DNA of 64,000 nt, taken from the NCBI GenBank assembly GCA_963755815.1, contig CAVWLF010000013.1:186001-250000 (forward strand), given 5' to 3'. This DNA comes from Palsa-506 sp963755815 (GTDB lineage Bacteria; Actinomycetota; Actinomycetes; Streptosporangiales; Streptosporangiaceae). The translations under genes and the position numbers were made by a program. The notes beneath the pieces are model-generated. The model did no database searches and was not told the origin of the DNA. It saw only the letters and a list, made by a program, of their open reading frames with translations. Below, one piece after another: positions 50,349-58,843 of the stretch (positions within the stretch are counted from its first letter, which is position 1; each line of letters begins with the position of its first letter).

Positions 50349-50362
50349 CTCCGGCGGTCCGC

Positions 50363-50956
50363 TCAGAGCGCGGCGGTGCCGATCATGCCGTCCCGGCTCA
50401 CCAGCTGGGCCAGCGCGTCCTGATCAAGGCCCGCCGAGGATGCCGGACGGTCCGGCACGACCAGGTAGCGGGTCTCGGCGCTGGAGTCCCAGACCAGGAT
50501 CTCGGTCTCGTCCGGCAGTTCCAGGCCGAACTCGGCCAGCACGGCCCGCGGCTCGCGAACCGCCCGGGCGCGGTACGCGAAGCTCTTGTACCAGCTCGGG
50601 GAGGGGCCGAGCAGGGACGTGGGGTAGCACGAGCAGAGCGTGCAGACGACCATGTTGTGCCGCTGCACGGTATTCTGCACCGCCTTGAGCCGGTACCCGC
50701 TGCCGTCGCGGTTGCCGGTATCGAGGCCCAATTCGGCGGCCGCGGCATTGCCGTCGGCCAGCAGCCGCTCGCGGTAGCCGGGGTCGAGCCAGGCCCTGGC
50801 CACCATCCGGGCGCCGTGCGCGGGCGACCCGGTCCAGTACGCGCCGGTCAGGATCCGGTCGAGTTCCGCGTCGGTGGTCAGGCCGGCCGCGATCACCCGG
50901 TCCTCCAGCTGGCGTACCCGGACGGCTACCGGCAGGTCCCCGTGATCGCCACTCAT
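50363..50956 (-). CDS. Cobalt-type nitrile hydratase alpha subunit (or thiocyanate hydrolase gamma)
   Basis: A 197-residue metal-centre subunit. The claw motif VCTLCSC at residues 104-110 (C105, C108, C110) has Thr between the first cysteines, the hallmark of non-corrin cobalt sites; iron enzymes have Ser. VQNTVQRHNMVVCTLCS, YPTSLLGPSPSWYKSFAYR and RAVREPRAVLAEFGLEL (in parts) are family blocks. The ATG overlaps the preceding beta-C gene by ATGA. With a beta subunit split in two, the set may be a three-subunit nitrile hydratase (as for toyocamycin) or thiocyanate hydrolase; sequence alone does not decide. Confidence 0.9.
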   Translation of the reverse strand: MSGDHGDLPVAVRVRQLEDRVIAAGLTTDAELDRILTGAYWTGSPAHGARMVARAWLDPGYRERLLADGNAAAAELGLDTGNRDGSGYRLKAVQNTVQRHNMVVCTLCSCYPTSLLGPSPSWYKSFAYRARAVREPRAVLAEFGLELPDETEILVWDSSAETRYLVVPDRPASSAGLDQDALAQLVSRDGMIGTAAL

Positions 50957-51219
50957 TCCGCTTCCTCCAGGTAGGACTCCCACAAGTCAACGACCACCGA
51001 ATGCGATCCCGCGCCCCACAGGTCCCGCGCGGCGAACCGGACCGCGTACACGCGTTCCTGCACCGGGGTCCCGCGCAGCACCGCATCGGGGAGCTGCCAG
51101 CTGCCGTGATCATCGACGATCACGCCCCGATGCCCGCGGACATAGCGGGGCAGCCTGGTATGACCGTCCCGATCAGGAGAACGAGCCCGCACCCGGCTGC
51201 CCACCGCGAACCTAGCCAC
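50953..51219 (-). CDS. Nitrile hydratase beta subunit, C-terminal half (split)
   Basis: An 88-residue SH3-like barrel: FAVGSRVRARSPDRDGHTRLPRYVRGHRGVI then RVYAVRFAARDLWGAG and VVVDLWESYLEEAE (given in parts). It corresponds to the C-terminal domain of nitrile hydratase beta or to thiocyanate hydrolase alpha. The GTG start at 51219 lies just before the stop of the N-terminal half, giving an 8-bp overlap. It is followed by the alpha subunit with an ATGA overlap, so the three genes form one coupled operon. Confidence 0.85.
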   Translation of the reverse strand: MARFAVGSRVRARSPDRDGHTRLPRYVRGHRGVIVDDHGSWQLPDAVLRGTPVQERVYAVRFAARDLWGAGSHSVVVDLWESYLEEAE

Positions 51220-51571
51220 TAGCCACCGGGCCGTCCCCGGCCGCCGTGCCGCTGGCGGCCACTGTCCCGCCGGGCGCCACCGGCGCCACCGGCGCCACCG
51301 GCGCGCCCGGGGCCAGCAGCTTCTTCTCGGCCAGCAGCAGCTCCAGCGCCCCGAGCCAGCGCTCGTAGTAGGAAGCGGCCAGGTAGTCGGCCGGGGGAAG
51401 CCGCTCGATGGCATCCCGGAACTCGTCGCCGCCGAACGTCCCGTTACGCATCAGGGCCGTGCTGAGGGCGGCGACCCTCGCCTCCCAGTCGGCCTGGAAT
51501 CCCGGCTCGTCCTGGCCGACCGGGATAGGCCCGAACCCCGTCTGCCCGCCCATATCGTGAACCCTGCTCAT
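51212..51571 (-). CDS. Nitrile hydratase beta subunit, N-terminal half (split)
   Basis: A 119-residue helical domain beginning MSRVHDMGGQTGFGPIPV, the classic beta-subunit N-terminus, with PPADYLAASYYERWLGALELLL (the conserved Y-E-x-W helix). The C-terminal 30 residues are an Ala/Pro/Gly/Val tail coded partly by a 9-nt repeat. Corresponds to thiocyanate hydrolase beta or ToyK-type subunit. First gene of the three-gene operon; divergent from the MFS gene. Confidence 0.85.
   Translation of the reverse strand: MSRVHDMGGQTGFGPIPVGQDEPGFQADWEARVAALSTALMRNGTFGGDEFRDAIERLPPADYLAASYYERWLGALELLLAEKKLLAPGAPVAPVAPVAPGGTVAASGTAAGDGPVASG
51273..51299 (-). repeat. 9-nt coding repeat in the nitrile hydratase beta-N tail
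   Basis: GGCGCCACC is repeated exactly three times (51273-51299), giving an APV tripeptide repeat on the coding strand. It forms the flexible tail of the beta-N subunit. Confidence 0.75.
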
Positions 51572-51646
51572 CTACATCACGCTAGCGCAGCATCCGGCGA
51601 AAGCCAGTCGACGGCCACCGGGTAACCGGGCAGTATTGGCTCCGTT

Positions 51647-53062
51647 GTGGAAGACAGCGGGGGAGCAGGCGGCCGCCTGGGCCCGGGTGGCAGCGCGGCC
51701 CGGCCGGCCGGGCCGCCCGCCGGCCAGCCGCCCGGGCGGACCTGGATCCGCCGGCTGGCCGCGGGCATCGGGCCTGACCTTGCGCTGCTCCGGCGGTCGG
51801 CTGAGTTCCGGCGGCTCTACGCCGGCCAGACCTGGGCGTTCCTGGGCAGCTCGATCAGCCTCGTCGGCCTGCCCTATCAGGCCTACCAGCTGACCCATTC
51901 CTCGCTGGTGGTCGGGCTGCTCAGCTTCGCCGAACTGGTGCCGCTGGTGGCCACGGCGCTGCTAGGCGGCGCGCTGGCGGACGCGGTCGACCGCCGCCGC
52001 CTGATCAGGGTCTGCCAGCTCTTCCTGTGCGGCAGCGGGGCCGCGCTCGCCCTGAACGCGGCCTTCTGGCACCAGCTGTGGGTGCTGTTCCTGCTCGCGG
52101 TGCTGAGCACCGGCCTGTATGGGCTGCAGCGGCCGTCGCTTGAGGCGCTGGTGCCGGTGCTGGTCCGCCGGGACGAACTGCCCGCCGCCGCCGCGCTGAC
52201 CGGGCTGCTCGGCAACGCGGTGAGCCTGGCCGGCCCGCTGCTCGGCGGCGTCGCCATCGCGGCCGGCGGCCTGCCGGTGGCTTACCTGGCCGACAGCGCC
52301 GCCTGCGTGGTCGCGCTGCTGGCGTTCAGCCGGATGCGCGCCACCCCGCCGCCGCCCGATGCGGCCCGGCCCAGCCTGAGCAGCGTGCGGGACGGGCTGA
52401 GGTATGCCCGGAGCAGGCCCGAGCTGCTCGGCACCTACCTGATCGACATCTGCGCGATGCTGTTCGGCGCGCCCTATGCCCTGTTCCCGGCCATCGCCGC
52501 CCGCCTCGGCGGCCCGGCCGTCCTCGGGCTGCTGTACGCCGCGCCGGCCGCCGGTGCGCTGGTCGTGAGCATGACCAGCGGCTGGACCAGGCATGTCAGC
52601 AGGCACGGCCGGGCCATCGTGCTCGCCGTCTGCGGCTGGGGAGCGGGGATCGTGGCGTTCGGCTTCGCGCCCGGCCTGTGGTGGGCGGTGGCCGCACTCG
52701 CCGCGGCCGGGGGAGCCGACATGGTCAGCGGCATCTTCCGGATGACCATGTGGAACCAGACGATCCCGGCCAGCCTGCGGGGCCGGCTGGCCGGGCTGGA
52801 AATGATCAGCTACACCACCGGGGAGCCGGTCGGGAACCTGGAAGCCGGCCTGGTCGCGTCCGTGACCGGCTCGGTGCGGATCGCCGTGGTGTCCGGCGGC
52901 ATCATCAGCGTGCTCGGCGCCGTTGTGGTGGCCGCCGCGCTGCCGATGCTGTGGCGCTTCGACGCGCGGGACCACCCCGGCGACCCCGGCCTGCCGCCCG
53001 GCCATGACCCGGCGCCGGGCGAGGATCCGGCCACCCTCAGCTCCGGGCCAGCCGTTCCCTGA
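51647..53062 (+). CDS. MFS transporter, EntS-like
   Basis: A 471-residue major facilitator with a 45-residue Gly/Pro-rich cytoplasmic N-terminus and twelve predicted helices. EFRRLYAGQTWAFLGSSISLVGLPYQAYQLT is helix 1 with its lead-in (in parts), GGALADAVDRRRLIRVCQ the conserved loop 2-3, and GLQRPSLEALVPVLVRRDELPAA is typical of the EntS/MFS_3 exporter group. Likely exports a small molecule. The C-terminal tail overlaps the end of the convergent kinase gene by 26 bp. Confidence 0.88.
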   Translation: MEDSGGAGGRLGPGGSAARPAGPPAGQPPGRTWIRRLAAGIGPDLALLRRSAEFRRLYAGQTWAFLGSSISLVGLPYQAYQLTHSSLVVGLLSFAELVPLVATALLGGALADAVDRRRLIRVCQLFLCGSGAALALNAAFWHQLWVLFLLAVLSTGLYGLQRPSLEALVPVLVRRDELPAAAALTGLLGNAVSLAGPLLGGVAIAAGGLPVAYLADSAACVVALLAFSRMRATPPPPDAARPSLSSVRDGLRYARSRPELLGTYLIDICAMLFGAPYALFPAIAARLGGPAVLGLLYAAPAAGALVVSMTSGWTRHVSRHGRAIVLAVCGWGAGIVAFGFAPGLWWAVAALAAAGGADMVSGIFRMTMWNQTIPASLRGRLAGLEMISYTTGEPVGNLEAGLVASVTGSVRIAVVSGGIISVLGAVVVAAALPMLWRFDARDHPGDPGLPPGHDPAPGEDPATLSSGPAVP

Positions 53063-54050
53063 TCAGGGCAACCGCCCGGCGGAAATACCGGTGCTCGGGC
53101 GGGCGGGTGAGGAAATCGGCGAGCGCGTACAGGTCAAGCGCCTCGCTGATCTCCCGCCAGCCGTCCGGCAGCTCACCGCCCGCCTGCCGGTATCCGGTGC
53201 TGAACCCGGCCGCGAAGTCAGCCGGGACCCCCGGACGCGGGCGCAGCATGTTGCCGAGGTCGGCCAGCGGGCTGCCGCTGTACGCGAACTCCCAGTCGAG
53301 CACCGCCGTGATCGACCACTGGCCGCCGCGGTGGACGGCCAGCAGGTTCTTCGGGTTGTAGTCCGAGTGCACAAGCTGACGGCTGCCGTTCACGCGGGCG
53401 GCGGCCGGCCCGGCCCTGACCGCGAGCGCACGCAGGCCGTCCTGCTCGGCGGGGGACAAGCCGCCGACCGTATGCTCACCGCTGGCACGCGCCGCGCGCA
53501 GGCAATCCTCGACGAAGTCCGGCAAGCTGGCTGGCATCCCTTCGGCGGACGGGATCAGGTCAGGCCCGGTGAAGAAACCAGGCCCGCCGAAGCGCACCGA
53601 GCCGATCGCGGCGAGTACCGCCCCGGCCGCCCGGCCCAGGTCCGCGGCCGCCCGGCCAGCATCCCCGGGCGCCTGCCCGGCTGACCCGGCGGCTGCCCCG
53701 TCCGGGCGGGCCAGCACCTCGCTGACCATGCTGCCCGCCGCATACCGGGACAGCAGCAGCGGCTCGGCCGCCGCCGACCCGGCCGGGTCGGCCGCGATCA
53801 CCTCCGGCACCGGCACGATCCCGCGCAGCCGCGCCGCGAGCGCCGCCTCGACCCCGCAGGTCCGCCCGGTGGCCTCGACGTCCCCGCCGCGATACCTGCG
53901 CAGCACGTACTTCTCGGCGGCGTCCGTCACGAGCAGGACATTGTCGTTCCGGTAACCGCCTGCTAGCTGCTGGACCGCCACGATTCGCTGCCCGGCCAGG
54001 GCACTGGCCAGCCAGCGACGGACCCCGGGATCGGTCAGCACGGCGGGCAT
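53037..54050 (-). CDS. Aminoglycoside phosphotransferase-like kinase (APH family)
   Basis: A 337-residue APH/choline kinase fold. The catalytic loop LVHSDYNPKNLLA (about 225-237; Asp and Asn) and the metal-binding VLDWEFAYSGSPLADLGNML (about 249-268, DFG equivalent) are clear. The N-lobe has GGYRNDNVLLV and KYVLRRYRGG. Small-molecule kinase; substrate unknown. A 20-nt minisatellite lies just upstream of its start. Confidence 0.85.
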   Translation of the reverse strand: MPAVLTDPGVRRWLASALAGQRIVAVQQLAGGYRNDNVLLVTDAAEKYVLRRYRGGDVEATGRTCGVEAALAARLRGIVPVPEVIAADPAGSAAAEPLLLSRYAAGSMVSEVLARPDGAAAGSAGQAPGDAGRAAADLGRAAGAVLAAIGSVRFGGPGFFTGPDLIPSAEGMPASLPDFVEDCLRAARASGEHTVGGLSPAEQDGLRALAVRAGPAAARVNGSRQLVHSDYNPKNLLAVHRGGQWSITAVLDWEFAYSGSPLADLGNMLRPRPGVPADFAAGFSTGYRQAGGELPDGWREISEALDLYALADFLTRPPEHRYFRRAVALIRERLARS

Positions 54051-54096
54051 CAGGTCATTGTCGCAGGCAGCGGCCTCAGCACGATGCCACCGGCGG

Positions 54097-54156
54097 TCAG
54101 CCGGAGTGCCCTGTGCTCAGCCGAAGTGCCCTGCGGTCGGCCGGAGTGCCCTGCGC
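54097..54156. repeat. 20-nt minisatellite, three units
   Basis: 54097-54116, 54117-54136 and 54137-54156 are three 20-nt copies of TCAGCCGGAGTGCCCTGCGC with few changes, followed by a partial fourth. The array fills the gap between the kinase start and the stop of the sigma-linked membrane protein. Confidence 0.85.
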
Positions 54157-55239
54157 TCAGCCGGTACCGCCGCCGCTGCCTGAGCCGAGCCGCTGGCCGG
54201 ATGCGCCGTAGGCTGTCCAGCCCAGCACCCTGACGCCCTTGCTGACGCCGAACGCAGCGAACTTCTGGCCGCCGGCCTGGACCACCCGCGGGGTGATCGT
54301 CTGGCCGTCGGACAGCGCGAGGCGCACCTTCTGGACCGATGCCGCCACGGCCACTGTGTACAGGCCCGCCCCTCCGCCCGGGCCGGGAGTCATGAGCTCG
54401 GCGGTCAGCTGACCCGGCGACACCAGCGAGCCGGAAGTGAATACGCAGTCGGTATTCTGATCCGCGCCGGTGAAGCACCGCCCCCACGGGCCGACGTGCT
54501 CCGACATTGACCAGGCCGTGCCGTCGGTCACGCCCGAGCCGATCTGGTAGGTCGCTCTCGCCGGCCCGGCCTGCCCGGGACGCAGCCACCGGACGAAGGT
54601 AAGGCCGTTGCGGCTGCTGAACGGCACCGCGTGGCCAAGCTCGGACCGCCGGGAGTAGGCGACGGCCTCAGTGACACGAAGGTGCGGTGGGATGGCGTAC
54701 GCGACGAATCTCGAGCCGTAGGCCCGGACCGGGTGCAGCACCAGCACCGCGCCGTCGGAGAACCTGATATCGACCCGCGTGACGCCCGGCTTGACCGGCC
54801 CGAACTGCAGCAGCAGGCCATTCGTCCCGCCGCCGCCGAAGCTCACCGGGCCGTTGGCCGGGTGCATGGGCTCTCCGCAGAACAACTGCCCGGCCTTGAA
54901 GCACTGATTCCCCGGTGTTGGCTTCTCGGCGATGACGCTCCAGTGCGTGCCTCCGGCCACGCCGGACGCGATCAGCCCGGCGGCCGAGTGCGGGCCGGGC
55001 GGGACGACGGTCACCTGCGGCGCCGCCGGGGGCGGGCCGGCGGGCCGGTGCAGCCAGGCCGGCACCGCCAGACCGACGACCACCACGGCGGCCAGGCTGA
55101 CCGCGATCGCGGCACGCCTGCGGATCACGACATTTCTCCCTCGCCTGACCACCGCATCGACCGGGGCTGGCCGCGGCGTAATGGTGTCAAGCGCTGCGCC
55201 CAGCCGCTGGCGAAGCTCCCGCTCGTCATCGATGCTCAT
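54157..55239 (-). CDS. Membrane-anchored protein partner of the SigE-family sigma factor
   Basis: A 360-residue protein with a 40-residue cytoplasmic part (DDERELRQRLGAALDTITP), one membrane helix (about 43-62; AAIAVSLAAVVVVGLAVP) and a large extracytoplasmic beta-rich domain with four cysteines. The gene overlaps the sigma factor gene by 14 bp, so it is coexpressed. In actinobacteria this gene position usually holds the sensor or anti-sigma partner of SigE-type factors; no zinc-binding anti-sigma motif is visible, so the role is inferred from context. Confidence 0.65.
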   Translation of the reverse strand: MSIDDERELRQRLGAALDTITPRPAPVDAVVRRGRNVVIRRRAAIAVSLAAVVVVGLAVPAWLHRPAGPPPAAPQVTVVPPGPHSAAGLIASGVAGGTHWSVIAEKPTPGNQCFKAGQLFCGEPMHPANGPVSFGGGGTNGLLLQFGPVKPGVTRVDIRFSDGAVLVLHPVRAYGSRFVAYAIPPHLRVTEAVAYSRRSELGHAVPFSSRNGLTFVRWLRPGQAGPARATYQIGSGVTDGTAWSMSEHVGPWGRCFTGADQNTDCVFTSGSLVSPGQLTAELMTPGPGGGAGLYTVAVAASVQKVRLALSDGQTITPRVVQAGGQKFAAFGVSKGVRVLGWTAYGASGQRLGSGSGGGTG

Positions 55240-55738
55240 GGAGTTCCCCGTCCGCTAGTTCCGGGCTGAGCCTGAGCTTCGCCAGCGCACGAGATGCCTG
55301 GCTCTTCACGTTCCCGACGGAGCAGCCGAGCGCGGCCGCAACCTGGGCCTCGGTCAGGTCCAGCCAGTACCTGAGCACCACGACCGAGCGCTGTCCGGCC
55401 GGCAGCGTCTTGAGTGCCGCCATCAGCGCCGACCGGTCATCCCGATGTCCCGTCTCGTCCGCCGCGCCGGCGTCAGGCGGCGCGGCGGTCAGCAGTTCGC
55501 TCACCCGCCTGCCGCGGAACCTGCTGCGATTCGCGTTAAGCACGATCCTGCGGACGTAGGCGTCCGGGTCGTCGGCCCGGCGCACCCGCGGCCAGGAGGC
55601 GTAGGCGCGGGCCAGCGCCGTCTGCGCCAGGTCCTCGGCCAGCGCCTGGTCGCCGGTGAGGCCGTAGGCGAGCCGGACCAGGCCGGGCCACCGGCCGACC
55701 ATGAAGTCGCGAAACTCGGCGTCCGCGGGAGCGTCCAT
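55226..55738 (-). CDS. RNA polymerase sigma factor, SigE family (ECF)
   Basis: A 170-residue ECF sigma factor. Region 2 is FMVGRWPGLVRLAYGLTGDQALAEDLAQTALARAY (residues 11-45, in parts) and region 4 is LPAGQRSVVVLRYWLDLTEAQVAAALGCSVGNVKSQASRAL (about 110-150, in parts). A short linker carries no region 3. ATG 55738 is preceded by GGAGAAGGGGG. Transcribed with the overlapping membrane protein gene, which is its probable control partner. Confidence 0.9.
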   Translation of the reverse strand: MDAPADAEFRDFMVGRWPGLVRLAYGLTGDQALAEDLAQTALARAYASWPRVRRADDPDAYVRRIVLNANRSRFRGRRVSELLTAAPPDAGAADETGHRDDRSALMAALKTLPAGQRSVVVLRYWLDLTEAQVAAALGCSVGNVKSQASRALAKLRLSPELADGELHEHR

Positions 55739-56085
55739 CGCCACCCCCTTCTCCCCATCAGACCACCGTTGTGCCCCAGACCGTTGCACCCGTGACCGCG
55801 CTTACCGGGGCGGCCGGGCCAGCGGCGGTGATGGAGGACGAGCGCGGGAAGCATCGCCACGGCCGGAGAGTCCGCAGATGACCGCAGAAGAGGAGCATGA
55901 CTGGCCTTGGCCCGGCTCGCGAGCGGAAGCGCCGTGCGACGAAACATTGACGTCACCGACGGACGTGATGCTGGCACCGCTCCGGTGGCTGCCAGCTGGA
56001 AGCCGCTGCCCAGGGCCGGCGAATCGCCGCCCGATCAGTCGCCCAGACCTTGAGAAATCGCTGCCTAGAGTGAGCGAATTTTGCT
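55739..56085. other. Intergenic stretch without a recognisable gene
   Basis: Nothing in these 347 nt looks like a gene on either strand. It should hold the promoter of the sigma factor gene on the minus strand; AT content rises toward 56070 where the promoter of the HNH gene begins. Confidence 0.6.
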
Positions 56086-56136
56086 CGAATGTTTTTTCGT
56101 TAATAGTTCGATTTGGTGGGCGGGAGCCGGTAGTAT
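56086..56136 (+). promoter_or_regulatory. LexA-like box and -10 element before the DUF222/HNH gene
   Basis: CGAATGTTTTTTCG (56086-56099) fits the actinobacterial SOS-box frame CGAAC-N4-GTTCG at 8 of 10 conserved positions, and TAGTAT (56131-56136) is a fair -10. The region is strikingly AT-rich for this genome. DUF222/13E12-type genes of mycobacteria carry SOS boxes, which supports but does not prove damage control here. Confidence 0.45.
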
Positions 56137-56194
56137 TTACCTAACGCAGATGACCGGGGCGAGCGCCCCGGCGGCCAGCGGAGGAGGTGACCTG

Positions 56195-58591
56195 GTGCCA
56201 GCAGAACCCGGCGGCGCGGGTCGCCCGCAGGGCCTGTCGTGGTCGTGGCAGCTGGACTTCGGCGCCCTGATGGCCGCCGTGAACGGCACCGCCCCGCCGG
56301 GCGCGCCCTCCGCTGGCCGCTCCGGCACGACCCGGCCCGGCCTCTCCGGCGGGTCTCTCGCTGGCACGGCCCCGGCGAGCTCGCCGGGGACGGCGTCCTG
56401 CGGCACGGCGGGGGCAGGCGGTACGGCCGGTCTGGATGCTGCCGCCCAGCTGGCTGACGGTGCTGATGATGGTGTTCTGCTGGGTCCGGTGTTTGAGGAT
56501 GAGGAGGCGGTTCAGGAGCAGATCCTCGATGACCTGGAGCGCTACGGCGGGCCGCGGGTGCCGGTGGCGGCGCTGGCCGGGCGGGTCGCCGAGCACCTGG
56601 CCCCAGGGCCGGACCTGGCCGCGTGGCTGGCCGCCGCGCCGGTAGCGGAGTTAACCGACGAGGACCTGGCCGCCTCGGCCGGGTCATGGCGGCGGCTGGG
56701 GTCCTGGGCGCAGGCCCACGAGCTGGCCGCGGTCGCGCAGATCGCCGCCCGCGCCGCCGCCCGCGACGAGCAGGCCGGCACGGGTGAAGACGGCCGCCCG
56801 GCCCAGGTGCCGGCGTCAGCGGCGGCGGAGGTCGCGCTGGAGCTGACCATGTCCCCGTACAGCGCGGCGGCGTGGGCGGACCTGGCCGTGGAACTAAGCG
56901 GGCGGCTCGCCGCCACCGGCGCGGCGCTGGCCGCGGGGGTGATCGACGTGCCGCGGGCGCGGCTGATCACCGAGGCCACCAGCCTGCTATCCGACCATAA
57001 TGCCCGGGCGGTCGAGGCCCGGGTGCTGCCCGCCGCCGGGAGCCAGACGACCGGGATGCTGCGCGCCGCGCTGCGCCGCGCCGTCCTCGCCATCGACCCG
57101 GCCGGCGCGGAGGAACGGCGCAAGGAAGCCGAGCGGCGGGCGCGGGTGGTGCTGTACCCCGACCAGGACCAGACCGCGACGCTGGCCGGGCAGCGGATGC
57201 CGGTCATCCACGCCGCCGCGGCGATGGCCCGGATCAAGGCCATGGCCCGCGCCCAGCAAGCCGACGGCGCCGACGGCCCCTTGGACCTGCTCTGCGCACA
57301 GATCTACATCGCCCTGCTGCTGGGCACCCCGATCCCCCCACCCCCCGACACGCCACCCGGCCACCCACCCGGTGACGACCCGCCCGGCAACCCCTACCAC
57401 GACCCCGGCGGCCCCGGCGGCACCGACGATCAGGGTGGCACGGACGATGACCCCGGTGCTGGTGATCACGGTCCTGGCGGCGGCCCCCGACGCGGCGCCC
57501 GGCACGATGACCTGCCGCACGATGATGGTCCGGCCGAAGGCGTACTGGGCGAGGACGTGCCGGGCGAAGACGTGCCGCCGCCCGGGGACCAGGACGCACC
57601 CCGCCCCGAGGACGACTACCCCTGCCCCGACGACGGCCCGGACGGCCGATACCGCGACGACGATGACGCCGACAGCTGGCCGGCCGCCATGCCCGCCAGC
57701 AACTGGCCGGACCTGCCCGCAATGATCCCGCCCGCGCTCACCAGCCCAGGCGCCCGGCCGCTAGACGGGCGGCCGCCGGCCGGGCTGCTGGACGTATCCC
57801 TGCCCTGGGAAACACTCACCGGAACCAGCCCCGCGCCCGGTCACCTCGGCCGGATCGGCCCGGTCACCGCCACCCAGGCCCGCCAACTCGCCGCGATCGC
57901 CGCCACCGACCCGGACGCTGAGTGGCGGATCATCATCACCACCGGCGCCGGGCACGCCCTGGCCGTCACCCGCATCCCCCGCCCCCGGCCACCCGGCGGA
58001 CATCCGCCCGGACCCGGACCCGGGAAAGCGCACGGCGCCAGGACAGGCTCAGCCGAAGAACCCGGGGAAAGCACCGGCACCAGCACCGGGACCGGGCTGG
58101 TCGGCCGGATGACCCTGACCATCCCCGAAGACACCCTCACCCACCCGCCGCCATGGCCAGAACCAGGAACAGGAGCGGGTCCGCCGGGCCAGATCCTCGG
58201 CCTGGCCCTGCGCGCCGCCACCCGCGCTACCGCCAGCGCCCGCGCCGCGATGGCCGCCGACGCCACCGCCGCCGGGGGCTGCGCGCACACAGGCGCCAGC
58301 CCTGGCTACCGGCCCCCGCCCCGGCTCAAGGAATACATCACCGCCCGAGACCTGACCTGCCGCTTCCCCCGCTGCCGCCAGCCCGCCTGGCGCGGCGACC
58401 CCGACCACACCATCCCCTTCGACAACGGCGGACTGACCTGCCGCTGCAACCTCGGCGGCCTGTGCCGCAGCCACCACTTGCTCAAGCACCACCCCGACTG
58501 GAAACTGGCCCAGACCACCCCCGGCCACTTCACCTGGACCACCCCCTCCGGCCGCATCTACACCACCACCCCCGACGCCCACCCCCTCTAA
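56195..58591 (+). CDS. DUF222 / HNH endonuclease domain protein (13E12 type)
   Basis: A 798-residue protein. The N-terminal DUF222 domain (about 110-385) carries LASWRRLGSWAQAHELAA-like helices and the block VIDVPRARLITEATSLLSD. A very acidic Pro/Gly/Asp segment of about 140 residues follows (about 390-530). The C-terminal HNH nuclease-like domain (about 705-775) has CRFPRCRQPAWRGDPDHTIPFDNGG and CNLGGLCRSHHLLKH (given in parts; paired Cys, DHT and His). GAGGAGGTGA at 56181-56190 fixes the GTG start at 56195. The 13E12 family is multicopy and linked to mobile DNA in mycobacteria. Activity is unproven. Confidence 0.88.
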   Translation: MPAEPGGAGRPQGLSWSWQLDFGALMAAVNGTAPPGAPSAGRSGTTRPGLSGGSLAGTAPASSPGTASCGTAGAGGTAGLDAAAQLADGADDGVLLGPVFEDEEAVQEQILDDLERYGGPRVPVAALAGRVAEHLAPGPDLAAWLAAAPVAELTDEDLAASAGSWRRLGSWAQAHELAAVAQIAARAAARDEQAGTGEDGRPAQVPASAAAEVALELTMSPYSAAAWADLAVELSGRLAATGAALAAGVIDVPRARLITEATSLLSDHNARAVEARVLPAAGSQTTGMLRAALRRAVLAIDPAGAEERRKEAERRARVVLYPDQDQTATLAGQRMPVIHAAAAMARIKAMARAQQADGADGPLDLLCAQIYIALLLGTPIPPPPDTPPGHPPGDDPPGNPYHDPGGPGGTDDQGGTDDDPGAGDHGPGGGPRRGARHDDLPHDDGPAEGVLGEDVPGEDVPPPGDQDAPRPEDDYPCPDDGPDGRYRDDDDADSWPAAMPASNWPDLPAMIPPALTSPGARPLDGRPPAGLLDVSLPWETLTGTSPAPGHLGRIGPVTATQARQLAAIAATDPDAEWRIIITTGAGHALAVTRIPRPRPPGGHPPGPGPGKAHGARTGSAEEPGESTGTSTGTGLVGRMTLTIPEDTLTHPPPWPEPGTGAGPPGQILGLALRAATRATASARAAMAADATAAGGCAHTGASPGYRPPPRLKEYITARDLTCRFPRCRQPAWRGDPDHTIPFDNGGLTCRCNLGGLCRSHHLLKHHPDWKLAQTTPGHFTWTTPSGRIYTTTPDAHPL

Positions 58592-58843
58592 CCCCGGAAA
58601 GAGGATCCAGGCGGGGACTGGCTACGCAAACGGACAGCCAACACGTCAGGAAGCACCCGGCCGACAGAACAAGCGCGGGCGCCTAGCAAGAGTAGGAGTC
58701 TGCCGCCATCCACCATGCGACGGGCAGGCATCCCAGTCAGGCCAGCGCCATCCAGAAGGGCACAGGCAGATGGACACCTGCCGACGGACACAGAGCGCCC
58801 GGGCGGCGACCGGAGTGTCATAGCGGGCTGCGATCATCCCGGT

